From Chloroflexus sp. MS-G (GTDB lineage: Bacteria; Chloroflexota; Chloroflexia; Chloroflexales; Chloroflexaceae), in contig NZ_JPIM01000033.1 of NCBI RefSeq assembly GCF_000735195.1, positions 1-40,039 on the forward strand: a stretch of DNA of 40,039 bases, written 5' to 3'. Made by a program: the position numbers and the translations under genes. This document shows, piece by piece, positions 26,628 to 34,154 of this stretch (position 1 is the first letter of the stretch; each line of letters begins with the position of its first letter). The notes beneath the pieces were generated by a model, which saw only the letters and a program-made list of their open reading frames with translations, did not search any database and had not been told where the DNA came from.

Positions 26628-27464
26628 ATGACCGAACTTCAGCCGAATCATGCAGATCATCATGACGAAGCCGCTCAGGTGCAGCGGTGCAAAGAATTGG
26701 AACGGGTACTGCTCGAAGCGCAAACGGCAGCCTCGGCAGCGGCTCGCGCCAAGAGCGCGTTTCTCACCAATATCAGTCACGAATTGCGCACACCGTTAAC
26801 AACTATTCTAGGATACTGTGAGCTGCTCTATGAAGATGTTCGAGAAGGTACGTTATCTCCGGAGCGGGCGAAAGATCAACTGACCAGAATGCGTGGAGCA
26901 GCCGAACAACTATTGCATCTGATCAATGATATGATCGAGCTGGCCAGGCTGGAAGCCGGTGATGTTACAATTGTGCCCGGACGATGGCCGATTAGCTTAC
27001 TGGTTGATGAGGTACAAAACACAATAACTCCGCTGGCACAGGCTCAGCAGAATTCCCTGATTGTTGACCTGAAGGTTGATCCACGCAAGATTATTATCAT
27101 CGATCGCGACAAAGTGCGACGGATTTTGTTGAATCTGTTGCAGAATGCCGTAAAATTCACGCATCGCGGTGAAATCAAACTGACCGTCGCTGTTCAAGAG
27201 CATGCCGATGGCTCGGCAATGTTGAACCTTAGCGTGAGCGATACCGGCATTGGAATGAGTGCGGCCCAGCTTGATCGCTTGTTTGAGCCATTCACGCGGT
27301 TTGAAGAACCGCTCACCCAACGCTCCGGCGGCGTAGGTATTGGACTGGCCATTGCCAGACAACTTTGTCATCGTATGGGAGGACTGATTGCGGTGAAAAG
27401 CCAGCCAGGACAAGGGACAACCTTTTTTATCACTATTCCCCTTATCGAGACAGAAACAATGTAA
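26628..27464 (+). CDS. Soluble histidine kinase without a sensor domain
   Basis: The 278-residue protein consists of a short coiled N terminus (about 10-45), HisKA with SHELRTPLTTILGY and a complete HATPase domain (LLQNAVKFTH, VSDTGIGM, GVGIGLAIARQL). No membrane helix or PAS domain is present, so the input probably comes from a partner protein through the coiled region. The end-to-start gap to ybaK is three bases, so they are co-transcribed. No response regulator is adjacent. A frame-consistent ATG at 26628 follows a GAAGG-like stretch a little too far upstream to be decisive. Confidence 0.87.
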   Translation: MTELQPNHADHHDEAAQVQRCKELERVLLEAQTAASAAARAKSAFLTNISHELRTPLTTILGYCELLYEDVREGTLSPERAKDQLTRMRGAAEQLLHLINDMIELARLEAGDVTIVPGRWPISLLVDEVQNTITPLAQAQQNSLIVDLKVDPRKIIIIDRDKVRRILLNLLQNAVKFTHRGEIKLTVAVQEHADGSAMLNLSVSDTGIGMSAAQLDRLFEPFTRFEEPLTQRSGGVGIGLAIARQLCHRMGGLIAVKSQPGQGTTFFITIPLIETETM

Positions 27465-27467
27465 CCT

Positions 27468-28004
27468 ATGGCCGAGAAGCTCAATTCAATGCGTTTACTC
27501 GAACGTTATAGCATTCCTTATACCATCCACAAATATGATCCATCCGCGCCAGATGCAGTAGCAGTAGCCGCAGCTCTTGACGTGCCGGCAGCGCATGTCT
27601 TCAAAACCCTGGTTGTCAGTGGTACTGGAACGCGCCCACTGCTGGCAATGATCCCGGCAGATTGTCAGCTTCATCTCAAACGACTGGCATCACTCGTCGG
27701 TGTGAAACACCTCGACCTGGTTCCGCGTGAAGTGGTCGAACGACTCACCGGCCTACGAATCGGTGGAATTGGAGCTTTGGCGTTAACGACAAAACGTTGG
27801 GCATCGTACCTCGACGAGTCGGCGCTGGATCATTCGCGTATTTATGTCAATGCCGGTCAACGTGGTACCATGATCGGTCTGGCGCCAACCGATCTGGTGA
27901 AGGTCGTAGATGCCACAACTGCGGCGATCGCTCTCCGCCATGGAGAAGTTTGCAACGTTCCTTACCTCCATGACCGTGGCAACAAAGCGAGTAGCGAAGA
28001 GTGA
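27468..28004 (+). CDS. ybaK: YbaK/EbsC-type Cys-tRNA(Pro) deacylase
   Basis: The 178-residue protein is a YbaK-type editing domain, with the family features VFKTLVV near residue 45, VSGTGTRPLLAMIPAD, and LTGLRIGGIGALA, including the lysine of the FKTL motif. These enzymes remove cysteine wrongly attached to tRNA-Pro. Length and motif order match free-standing YbaK. The gene follows the histidine kinase by three bases and precedes the tRNA-Cys gene by about 100 bases. Confidence 0.88.
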   Translation: MAEKLNSMRLLERYSIPYTIHKYDPSAPDAVAVAAALDVPAAHVFKTLVVSGTGTRPLLAMIPADCQLHLKRLASLVGVKHLDLVPREVVERLTGLRIGGIGALALTTKRWASYLDESALDHSRIYVNAGQRGTMIGLAPTDLVKVVDATTAAIALRHGEVCNVPYLHDRGNKASSEE

Positions 28005-28072
28005 AGAGTGAGCGAGACGAGCAGCCCATCAAGTATCCCCATGGGTGAAAGGTAGATCGATCACCACCATAG

Positions 28073-28101
28073 TTGCGAGGTTAGCAGTACTGTGCTAGAA
28101 T
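28073..28101 (+). promoter_or_regulatory. Promoter of tRNA-Cys
   Basis: TTGCGA (28073-28078) and TAGAAT (28096-28101) with an ideal 17-base spacer end ten bases before the tRNA, so the tRNA has its own transcription start. Confidence 0.7.
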
Positions 28102-28110
28102 ATGAGCGGT

Positions 28111-28185
28111 GGCGACGTAGCAAAGTGGTAATGCAGCGGTCTGCAAAACCGCCATTCGCGGGTTCGATTCCCGCCGTCGCCTCCA
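28111..28185 (+). tRNA. tRNA-Cys (anticodon GCA)
   Basis: A complete cloverleaf is visible: acceptor GGCGACG (28111-28117) with CGTCGCC (28175-28181); anticodon stem GCGGT/ACCGC around loop CTGCAAA, anticodon GCA at 28143-28145; T-arm with GGTTCGATTCC. The discriminator is T (28182), a known identity base of cysteine tRNAs, and the CCA end is encoded (28183-28185). Confidence 0.97.
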
Positions 28186-28197
28186 GGTTGTTCTGCT

Positions 28198-28227
28198 AAC
28201 GAGAGGTTTCTTACCTCTCGTTCTTTG
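28198..28227 (+). terminator. Intrinsic terminator after tRNA-Cys
   Basis: AACGAGAGGT (28198-28207) pairs perfectly with ACCTCTCGTT (28213-28222) around a five-base loop, followed by a T-rich tail. It overlaps the TTG codon at 28225 of the next frame, arguing against that start. Confidence 0.85.
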
Positions 28228-28242
28228 TTTCAAAACCCAAAT

Positions 28243-29391
28243 ATGCGCATTCTCTGTGCCCTGACCTATTACCGTCCTTATACCAGTGGTCTTACCATCT
28301 ACGTTGAGCGACTGGCCCGCGGATTAGTCCGTCGCGGTCATCATGTGACGGTTCTGACCTCTCAATACGATCCGAGCTTACCAAAGCTGGAATGGATTGA
28401 TGGGGTGCGTATCATGCGGGCGCCAGTCCTCGCTCGGGTCAGCAAAGGTGTGATCATGCCCACCTTCGGCTGGCTGGCCACACGGCTCGCACTGGAGCAC
28501 GATGCAATGAGCCTGCATCTACCGCAATTCGATGCCCCTGGTCTGGCTCTGCGCGGACGTATCCTCAAACAACCAGTTGTGCTAACCTACCATAGCGACT
28601 TGAAATTACCACCGGGTCTGCTGAACCAGATCGCGAATCGGGTTGTCAACGTTACCAATCAGATCGCCGCAGCCCTAGCAACGCGAATTGTTGCCTACAC
28701 CCAGGATTTCGCCGACTCTTCACCCTATCTGCGGCGATGGCAGCACAAAGTAACCATCATTCCCCCACCGGTCGAAGTGGCCGATATTCCAGAAACGGAA
28801 ATTCAAGCGTTCCGCCGACGCTGGAACTTGCAGGGACCGGTGATTGGGATGGCCGCCCGGCTAGCAGCCGAAAAGGGAGTGGAGGTGCTCCTTGAGGCAT
28901 TGCCACGGATTCTAGCGGTCTACCCAACGGCAAGAGTGCTCTTTGCCGGTCAACACGAGCACGTTTTGGGTGAAGAAGAATACGCCCGCCGACTTGCCCC
29001 GCTGCTTGATCGATTTCGCGATCACTGGACGTTTCTCGGTATCCTTAGCCCTAAAGAGATGGCAGCCTTCTTTCCCAACCTTGATGTACTGGTCGTTCCA
29101 TCATTGAATTCAACCGAAACGTTTGGTCTGGTGCAGGTGGAAGCGATGCTTTGTGGAACCCCCACCGTCGCCAGCAATCTGCCAGGAGTACGCCAGCCAC
29201 CTCTCATGACCGGAATGGGGAAGGTGGTTCCGGTTGGTGATGCGGTGGCGCTGGCTGATGCTATTTTGGAAATCATTGCCCATCGTGCGCACTATGTGCG
29301 TCCGCGTGCGGACATTGCAGCATTATTCAGCACTGAACGCACTGTTATCGAATATGAGCGACTCTTTCGCCAGCTCGGAGTCGCCAGTTGA
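28243..29391 (+). CDS. GT4-family glycosyltransferase
   Basis: About 382 residues with the GT-B fold. The N terminus has the acceptor-domain pattern MRILCALTYYRPYTSGL and the C-terminal half has GMAARLAAEKGVEVLLEAL and the nucleotide-sugar E-x7-E motif (TETFGLVQVEAMLCGTP). It transfers a sugar from a nucleotide donor to an unidentified acceptor, probably a lipid or envelope glycan. ATG 28243 is preferred over TTG 28225, which lies in the preceding terminator; no clear ribosome site precedes either. A methyltransferase and a TPR/zinc-finger membrane protein follow in the same direction. Confidence 0.88.
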   Translation: MRILCALTYYRPYTSGLTIYVERLARGLVRRGHHVTVLTSQYDPSLPKLEWIDGVRIMRAPVLARVSKGVIMPTFGWLATRLALEHDAMSLHLPQFDAPGLALRGRILKQPVVLTYHSDLKLPPGLLNQIANRVVNVTNQIAAALATRIVAYTQDFADSSPYLRRWQHKVTIIPPPVEVADIPETEIQAFRRRWNLQGPVIGMAARLAAEKGVEVLLEALPRILAVYPTARVLFAGQHEHVLGEEEYARRLAPLLDRFRDHWTFLGILSPKEMAAFFPNLDVLVVPSLNSTETFGLVQVEAMLCGTPTVASNLPGVRQPPLMTGMGKVVPVGDAVALADAILEIIAHRAHYVRPRADIAALFSTERTVIEYERLFRQLGVAS

Positions 29392-29444
29392 GCATGAACG
29401 CGGTACAATACCCTCAGAAGACATTGAACAGCGCGATGTAAAGT

Positions 29445-30230
29445 ATGCCCGATTATTTACGACCACATTTACTGACACTCCCAATCCACCGGGCAATGAT
29501 CCGGTCGATAGAAGCCCGTCTTTTTTCCGAACTGGCACCCGATCTACCGGAACCGATCATTGATATTGGTTCGGGTGATGGGACGTTCGTTCAAATTGCA
29601 TTACCCAACAAACGGATTGTCGGTATTGATCCGCGTAAGGCTGACACCCACGAAGCGGCTCGGCGCGGCGTTTATACCGGTCTCTGTGTTGCCAACGGCG
29701 CGGCGCTCCCGTTTCCTGATCAATCGTTTGCCGCAGCGATCTCGAATTGCGTGCTCGAACATGTCGTGCCACTCGATCAGACATTACGTGAAATTGCACG
29801 AGTCGTGCGGCCAGGCAGCCTCTTTGTCGCATCGGTCGTGGGAGATCGTTTCCCAAATGCCTTGTTAGGTACCTGGTTGCTACATCGGTTGGGGTTAGAT
29901 GGGAACATATATGGACGCTGGTTTAATCGCATCTCGTACCATTATAATACCCTGAGCCGCGCCGAGTGGAGCAAACGGTTTGATCGAGCCGGCTTTACCG
30001 TCGAAGTCTGTCGCCCGTACCTGACCGATGCCGCGTTAAAGCTGTTTGATGTGAGCCATTATTACGGTGCACCGAGTTTGATAACTCGTGCCTTGACCGG
30101 GCGCTGGTTGCTGGCCCCACCATTTACGCCTAACCTGTTGTGGGAGCCGATTCTACGTCGCATTTACGAAGCGCCAGCACCGGAAGATGGCCCCTGCTAT
30201 TTCTTCGTTCTGCGGAGGCGCCATGACTGA
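29445..30230 (+). CDS. Class I SAM-dependent methyltransferase
   Basis: The 261-residue protein has the Rossmann-like motif I IIDIGSGDGTFVQ (about residues 38-50), the acidic residue in VGIDPRKAD, and the motif-IV-like NCVLEHVVPLDQ. This marks the UbiE/Methyltransf_11 group, methylating a small molecule or lipid; the acceptor is unknown. The C-terminal half is hydrophobic in places (NLLWEPILRRIY) but without a clear membrane helix. The stop overlaps the next gene's start by eight bases, indicating translational coupling, and the glycosyltransferase lies 53 bases upstream. Confidence 0.85.
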   Translation: MPDYLRPHLLTLPIHRAMIRSIEARLFSELAPDLPEPIIDIGSGDGTFVQIALPNKRIVGIDPRKADTHEAARRGVYTGLCVANGAALPFPDQSFAAAISNCVLEHVVPLDQTLREIARVVRPGSLFVASVVGDRFPNALLGTWLLHRLGLDGNIYGRWFNRISYHYNTLSRAEWSKRFDRAGFTVEVCRPYLTDAALKLFDVSHYYGAPSLITRALTGRWLLAPPFTPNLLWEPILRRIYEAPAPEDGPCYFFVLRRRHD

Positions 30231-31071
30231 GTCAACAATCACTGCCGCCGAGCTGACCGCAGCCGGAAAAGCAGCGCTGATTGCCGGTGATACGGTGACG
30301 GCGCGGTTACGGTTTCGCGAGGCGCTTGAGCTAGACCCCAATTATGTCGAAGCCCTGCTTGGTATGGCCGCCGCAGTGCGGCCGTACCGTGATAAACGTG
30401 AGTATTTGTTGCGTATACTGGCCATTGAACCCGACCATCCTGAAGCCAGGGCAACCCTTACTCATATTGAGGAACGGTTGGCTGCCGGCGAATTGCTCGC
30501 CCCGACCGGTGTTCAGGTTCGCGAGCGCGATGAGGCAATTGCCGCTGAAGAACCGCCACAACCGCTAAGCGAGACAATCGCAGAAAGCCTGGTCTGCTAC
30601 CGCCATCCACAGCGTGAAACCGGGCTGCGTTGCACCAGTTGTAGTCGGCCAATTTGCACGGAATGCGCCCGCGCCACACCTGTGGGGCACATCTGCCCGG
30701 AATGTGCGCGTGAACGCACACCGGTAAACTATCAGGTTGGGCCAACTCAACTCCTGATTGCCGGAGTGGTCGCACTTATCTATGCCCTGATAGTGACCTT
30801 TGTGGCAGGGGTTGTTATTGGTTGGGCAGGATTTTTCGGCTTCATTGTGGCCTTCCTGCTCGGGCCAATGACCGGCAATGCCCTTTCACGGTTGATCGAC
30901 TGGGCGACCGGGCGTAAACGGGGGCGCATGCTGATGATCGTCGTGAGTGTGGCTTATGCCTGTGGGTCACTACCATACATTGGGCTGATTATTTTGCTAG
31001 GTGGATTCCCACTCGCACTCCTCTTCTATTCGATCATCGTCGTCACGACCGCGCTAGCATGGCTGCGTTGA
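30223..31071 (+). CDS. TPR and B-box-type zinc-finger membrane protein
   Basis: The 282-residue product has TPR-like helices (about 8-85, LRFREALELDPNYVEALLGMA), then a cysteine/histidine cluster (CYRH, CTSC, CTEC, HICPEC, roughly 125-165) typical of B-box zinc fingers, and about four membrane helices to the end. Such proteins are widespread in Chloroflexota and often annotated as B-box zinc finger proteins of unknown role; the N-terminal part would be cytoplasmic. CGGAGG lies four bases before ATG 30223, which overlaps the methyltransferase stop. The open frame begins at 30187 but that start lies within the methyltransferase gene without a ribosome site. Confidence 0.85.
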   Translation: MTESTITAAELTAAGKAALIAGDTVTARLRFREALELDPNYVEALLGMAAAVRPYRDKREYLLRILAIEPDHPEARATLTHIEERLAAGELLAPTGVQVRERDEAIAAEEPPQPLSETIAESLVCYRHPQRETGLRCTSCSRPICTECARATPVGHICPECARERTPVNYQVGPTQLLIAGVVALIYALIVTFVAGVVIGWAGFFGFIVAFLLGPMTGNALSRLIDWATGRKRGRMLMIVVSVAYACGSLPYIGLIILLGGFPLALLFYSIIVVTTALAWLR

Positions 31072-31110
31072 TAACAGTTTGTTTATCATCAACAACAATC
31101 CAGCAGGTGG

Positions 31111-31119
31111 TGATACAAT
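31111..31119 (+). promoter_or_regulatory. Probable extended -10 of the AAA+ gene
   Basis: TGATACAAT combines TGn with TACAAT (31114-31119). No good -35 is seen. It would give a leader of about 140 bases, which holds the structures at 31144-31250. Confidence 0.45.
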
Positions 31120-31143
31120 AGAGGCATCAATAATCGTTTAGGA

Positions 31144-31250
31144 TGCCGAAACGGCCCTGCACGGGTGAGAGAGCTACGCCACACTGCGCCGCAACAATGC
31201 AGCGCTTCACCCGGCACCGGTAGCGGCGCAGTCTGATGCGCCGGAAGCTG
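31144..31250 (+). ncRNA. Structured, switch-like 5' leader of the AAA+ gene (candidate)
   Basis: Several complementary segments lie between the inferred start and the ribosome site. CTGCGCCGC (31184-31192) pairs with GCGGCGCAG (31223-31231). CGGCGCA (31224-31230) can pair instead with TGCGCCG (31237-31243). CGGGTGA (31162-31168) matches TCACCCG (31207-31213), which with the first pairing would make an H-type pseudoknot. CAGC-TTC (31200-31208) matches GAAGCTG (31244-31250). A GCCG-AAA-CGGC hairpin stands at 31145-31155. It matches no riboswitch class I know. GC-rich DNA can form such pairs by chance, so covariation is needed. Confidence 0.4.
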
Positions 31251-31264
31251 TAAGGGGAGGCGTT

Positions 31265-32479
31265 ATGAGCGAAGAGCACCCAATGAAATTGGCAGTTCGT
31301 GGCGACAAAAACCCTCTCGATGTGATCGAAAAACGGCTACGTGAGCAGATTTTCGGGCAGGAACGGGCAATTGAAAGTGTCATTCGCGTCCTAAACCGTT
31401 CTCGGTTTGGCTTTTCAGCCGGAAATTCACGCCGCCCGCGCGCAACCCTGCTTTTCCTCGGCCCTACCGGTGTCGGTAAAACGGCAACTGCACGCGCACT
31501 GGCCGAACTCCTGCGCCCGGACGGCAGTGCGTTTCTTAAGATTGACTGTTCGCTCTTCAGTCAGGGCCACGAAGTAAGTGCTCTGGTCGGCGCGCCACCA
31601 AGCTATGTCGGGCGTGATCAGAAACCTCTTCTCAACCCTGACATCATCGAACAAGAGAACAGTGTAGTCTTATTTGATGAAATTGAGAAGGGTCAGCCAG
31701 AACTGTGGAATCTCCTCTTGCAAGTGATGGAAGACGGCGAGATTCTGCTGCTCAATGGTGGCCGTCGGGTGAGCTTTCAACAGAGCATTGTTATCTTCAC
31801 CACCAATGTTGGCGCCAAAGAGATGGTTGATTTTCTTGATCGGCGAACCATCGGGTTCCGTACTCCGCACAAGGACGTTGAAGCAACCGGTCGCGAAATC
31901 TACCAGATTGGGTTTGAAGCATTACAGAAAGTGTTTCAGCCGGAATGGATTAACCGGCTTGATGAGATTATCGCCTTTCGTCCCCTTTCCGCCGACACGC
32001 TCAGCCAGGTCTTTGATCGGATGATTGCTGAATGTAACCAGCAGTATATCCGCTATGCAATCCAATTACGGGTAACCCCCGAAGCCAAAGAGTATCTGCT
32101 CAACAAAGGGTTCGATTCACGTTTTGGCGCTCGTCCGCTGCGTCAGCGTATTTTAAAAGACATTGAAGCCCCGCTGGCCGACTTACTTGCTTCAGGAGGC
32201 ATTCCAGCCGGTAGCCTTGTTGAGCTACGCTATACCGGCATTGACCAGCATGGTCAGGCCCTTCAGTTTTACTATGCCGAAGCACCGGAATTGATCGAGC
32301 GGGCAGAGGAGTTACGCCAACGCGAATTACAACGGCTTGCGGTTGGGCAGAGTGATGGCCCGCAGCCACCTAGTGTGAGTCTGACGCACGAACGGAGCAA
32401 CGCCGCTGAGGGTGGTATCTTTACCACACGCGGCCCTCGTGTAACTCCACGTCGCGATCCGCTGTTTGGTGAACGGTAA
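31265..32479 (+). CDS. Single-ring Clp/ClpB-D2-like AAA+ ATPase
   Basis: The 404-residue protein resembles the second ATPase ring of ClpA/ClpB. Walker A GPTGVGKT is at 66-73, Walker B VVLFDEIEK at about 135-143 (D138, E139), sensor 1 in IFTTNVG, arginine finger in WINRLDEI and sensor 2 in FGARPLRQ. The substrate pore loop looks like SYVGRD. It has no N-domain, no first ATPase ring, no coiled middle domain and no zinc domain, so it is neither ClpA, ClpB nor ClpX. A tail of about 70 residues (from EAPELIERAEEL) is extra. It probably unfolds or remodels proteins alone or with an unidentified protease. AGGGGAGG precedes the ATG. Confidence 0.8.
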   Translation: MSEEHPMKLAVRGDKNPLDVIEKRLREQIFGQERAIESVIRVLNRSRFGFSAGNSRRPRATLLFLGPTGVGKTATARALAELLRPDGSAFLKIDCSLFSQGHEVSALVGAPPSYVGRDQKPLLNPDIIEQENSVVLFDEIEKGQPELWNLLLQVMEDGEILLLNGGRRVSFQQSIVIFTTNVGAKEMVDFLDRRTIGFRTPHKDVEATGREIYQIGFEALQKVFQPEWINRLDEIIAFRPLSADTLSQVFDRMIAECNQQYIRYAIQLRVTPEAKEYLLNKGFDSRFGARPLRQRILKDIEAPLADLLASGGIPAGSLVELRYTGIDQHGQALQFYYAEAPELIERAEELRQRELQRLAVGQSDGPQPPSVSLTHERSNAAEGGIFTTRGPRVTPRRDPLFGER

Positions 32480-32627
32480 GGGTTGATCAAAAATCCATCG
32501 TTCCTATCGCTGGCTGGGTATTACAGAATGCCCCCATATCGAACGGTGGTGACAAGTCGATGCATGGGCACCCCGACGCGATTGACCGCATGCGCGGTAT
32601 GCACTTGATCGGCAACACGGCATAGAA

Positions 32628-32651
32628 AAGGGCGCACTATGTGCGCCCTTC
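32628..32651 (-). terminator. Intrinsic terminator of the DUF4177-like gene
   Basis: AAGGGCGCAC (32628-32637) pairs perfectly with GTGCGCCCTT (32641-32650) around a TAT loop. On the minus strand it is followed by TTTT, about 30 bases after the stop of the gene at 32680-32943. The plus-strand tail is poorer in T, so it may stop the AAA+ transcript less well. Confidence 0.8.
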
Positions 32652-32679
32652 TACAAGCAATCAGACCATCTCATCACGA

Positions 32680-32943
32680 TCACGGTGCGTTAGGGTTTGG
32701 GCGACGCGCCACCGACAAGTCGGGTTCAGCACCTTCGGCAAGCGGTCGCTTGAGCATAATATAGCTGCGCCCTGGCATCACTGGCTGCACACCACACACT
32801 TCCCAGCCTTCAGCACCTAACCCGTTGAGAAAGCGACGGGCAAATCCGGTATTCCGCTCACCCGCCTCTGGATAGCTCTCTTTGCCCTCGACCGAAACAC
32901 GCTGCCATGCTTCGACAAACACTACCTTGTACTCCCAGCGCAT
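32680..32943 (-). CDS. Small DUF4177-like protein
   Basis: The 87-residue protein begins MRWEYKVVFVEAW and has the FLNGLGAEGWEVCGVQP core and a terminal LKRPL strand that characterise DUF4177-like proteins. Function is unknown for the family. No membrane or signal sequence. AAAGGAG lies about ten bases before the ATG at 32943, and a strong promoter precedes it; the longer reading from 32997 lacks both support and similarity. It is convergent with the AAA+ gene. Confidence 0.8.
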   Translation of the reverse strand: MRWEYKVVFVEAWQRVSVEGKESYPEAGERNTGFARRFLNGLGAEGWEVCGVQPVMPGRSYIMLKRPLAEGAEPDLSVARRPNPNAP

Positions 32944-33037
32944 ACTATCTACTCCTTTGTTTGTTGTAGAGCGGCGGGTGACCGTGGCGCCGGTCACCCA
33001 TCGCTATCGTTTGTCCCGGTTTGTTGGGCACACTTGT

Positions 33038-33066
33038 AGTGTAGGACAAATTTCGCGTAATGTCAA
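33038..33066 (-). promoter_or_regulatory. Promoter of the DUF4177-like gene
   Basis: On the minus strand a perfect TTGACA (complement at 33061-33066), 17-base spacer and TACACT (complement at 33038-33043). The leader to ATG 32943 is about 90 bases. Confidence 0.8.
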
Positions 33067-33391
33067 TTACACAATTACACTTTTGCAAAATGTCCGAGCA
33101 TGACTCTTTCAACAGTCACTTGTGAGAGCCAATCCGAAATATCCTGTTGCAGGAGCAGGCGCAGTTGGTGAACCAACCTACGGAAGGGGCGTCGTCTTCC
33201 TCGACGAGAGCGGTATCAGGTAGAAACTAAACGGATCACCCCTGGAACAACCAGCTCGTGCGATCACGATCAGAATACGTTGCACCGGGAAATAACCAAT
33301 GGAAACAGATGAACGGTACCGACAAGCCGTCCGATTGGCGGCTCATTATCTCCCGCCGATAGACAAATAAAAAAGGTTTTTAGTTTTTTTA
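33067..33391. other. Non-coding region between two divergent promoters
   Basis: Between the promoters of the DUF4177-like gene and the suf operon no gene is seen. A small imperfect hairpin lies near 33330-33350 (AGCCG with CGGCT). An A/T tract at about 33365-33391 directly precedes the suf -35 and could act as an UP-type element. Confidence 0.4.
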
Positions 33392-33420
33392 TTGACAATA
33401 GCCTGAAATCCTGGTAGACT
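33392..33420 (+). promoter_or_regulatory. Promoter of the suf operon
   Basis: Perfect TTGACA (33392-33397), 17-base spacer, TAGACT (33415-33420). A T-rich tract lies immediately upstream. Confidence 0.85.
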
Positions 33421-33427
33421 GTACAGT
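33418..33427. promoter_or_regulatory. Candidate SufR operator
   Basis: ACTGTACAGT is a perfect 10-base palindrome overlapping the end of the -10 and the transcription start. A dimer bound here would block RNA polymerase, and SufR is the first gene. Flanks (TAG on both sides with a one-base offset) extend the dyad loosely. Confidence 0.5.
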
Positions 33428-33449
33428 AGTAGTTCGGAGTAGTGCGACT

Positions 33450-34127
33450 ATGGATACCACACGTTATTCGCCCGACAGTCCAGCCGGCATCATCTTGCGC
33501 CACTTGCAACGCCATGCGCGGGCCACGGTCAAAGAGTTGGCCGATTTGCTCGGTGTTAGTACGACCGCAGTGCGCGATCATCTCGTGCATTTGCAGGCTG
33601 AAGGCATGGTTGAGGTTTCCAGTGAGCGGAATGGGCCGGGGCGTCCGCGGTTAGTGTATAGTCTGTCTGAAAAAGCTCAGAAATCCTTTCCTAAACAGTA
33701 CGACCGCCTAATCAGCACATTGCTGCGCGAGTTGATCGAGCTGGAAGGGGAAGGAAAAGTTGAGCAACTCCTCGACCGGGTCAGTCAGCGTCTGGCGAGT
33801 GAGTATGCCGACCGTATGGCCGGTGCCGATGTGGCTGCACGGCTGAACGAGCTGCGGGCATTACTCGAACAGCGCGGGGTACCGGCCGAGATTGATCCGG
33901 AAGGCGATGTGTTACGCCTGTTCGCATGCCCGTACTACGATGTTGCAGCCGATTACCCAGAAGTGTGCTCAATGGAGCGGCGGATGATCGAGTATGTGTT
34001 AGGCGAGAAGCTGGTGCTCGAAGATACCATTCGGTCCGGCGCGCATAACTGCCGCTTCGTGCTGCGTCCGCAGGATATTCCGTTAATGACGGAACCAGCG
34101 GCCGCTGATTCAGGGTCTAACGTGTAG
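33450..34127 (+). CDS. sufR: SufR-type iron-sulfur-responsive repressor
   Basis: The 225-residue protein has an N-terminal winged helix (VKELADLLGVSTTAVRDHL, with wing GPGRPRLVY) and a C-terminal domain carrying three cysteines in the SufR arrangement: FACPYYD and PEVCSME with 12 residues between them, then HNCRF 27 residues on. In SufR of cyanobacteria and mycobacteria these ligate a [4Fe-4S] cluster and the protein represses suf when clusters are plentiful. It heads the suf operon, 27 bases before sufC, and the palindrome at 33418-33427 is a likely autoregulatory site. Confidence 0.9.
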   Translation: MDTTRYSPDSPAGIILRHLQRHARATVKELADLLGVSTTAVRDHLVHLQAEGMVEVSSERNGPGRPRLVYSLSEKAQKSFPKQYDRLISTLLRELIELEGEGKVEQLLDRVSQRLASEYADRMAGADVAARLNELRALLEQRGVPAEIDPEGDVLRLFACPYYDVAADYPEVCSMERRMIEYVLGEKLVLEDTIRSGAHNCRFVLRPQDIPLMTEPAAADSGSNV

Positions 34128-34154
34128 TTTCGTTTTCTGTATGATGAGGAGTCC

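Noticed and set aside
31144..31250. Known riboswitch (cobalamin, c-di-GMP or TPP) before the AAA+ gene
   Set aside because: Short look-alike stretches exist, but the conserved cores and boxes of these classes are absent, and the target gene does not fit.
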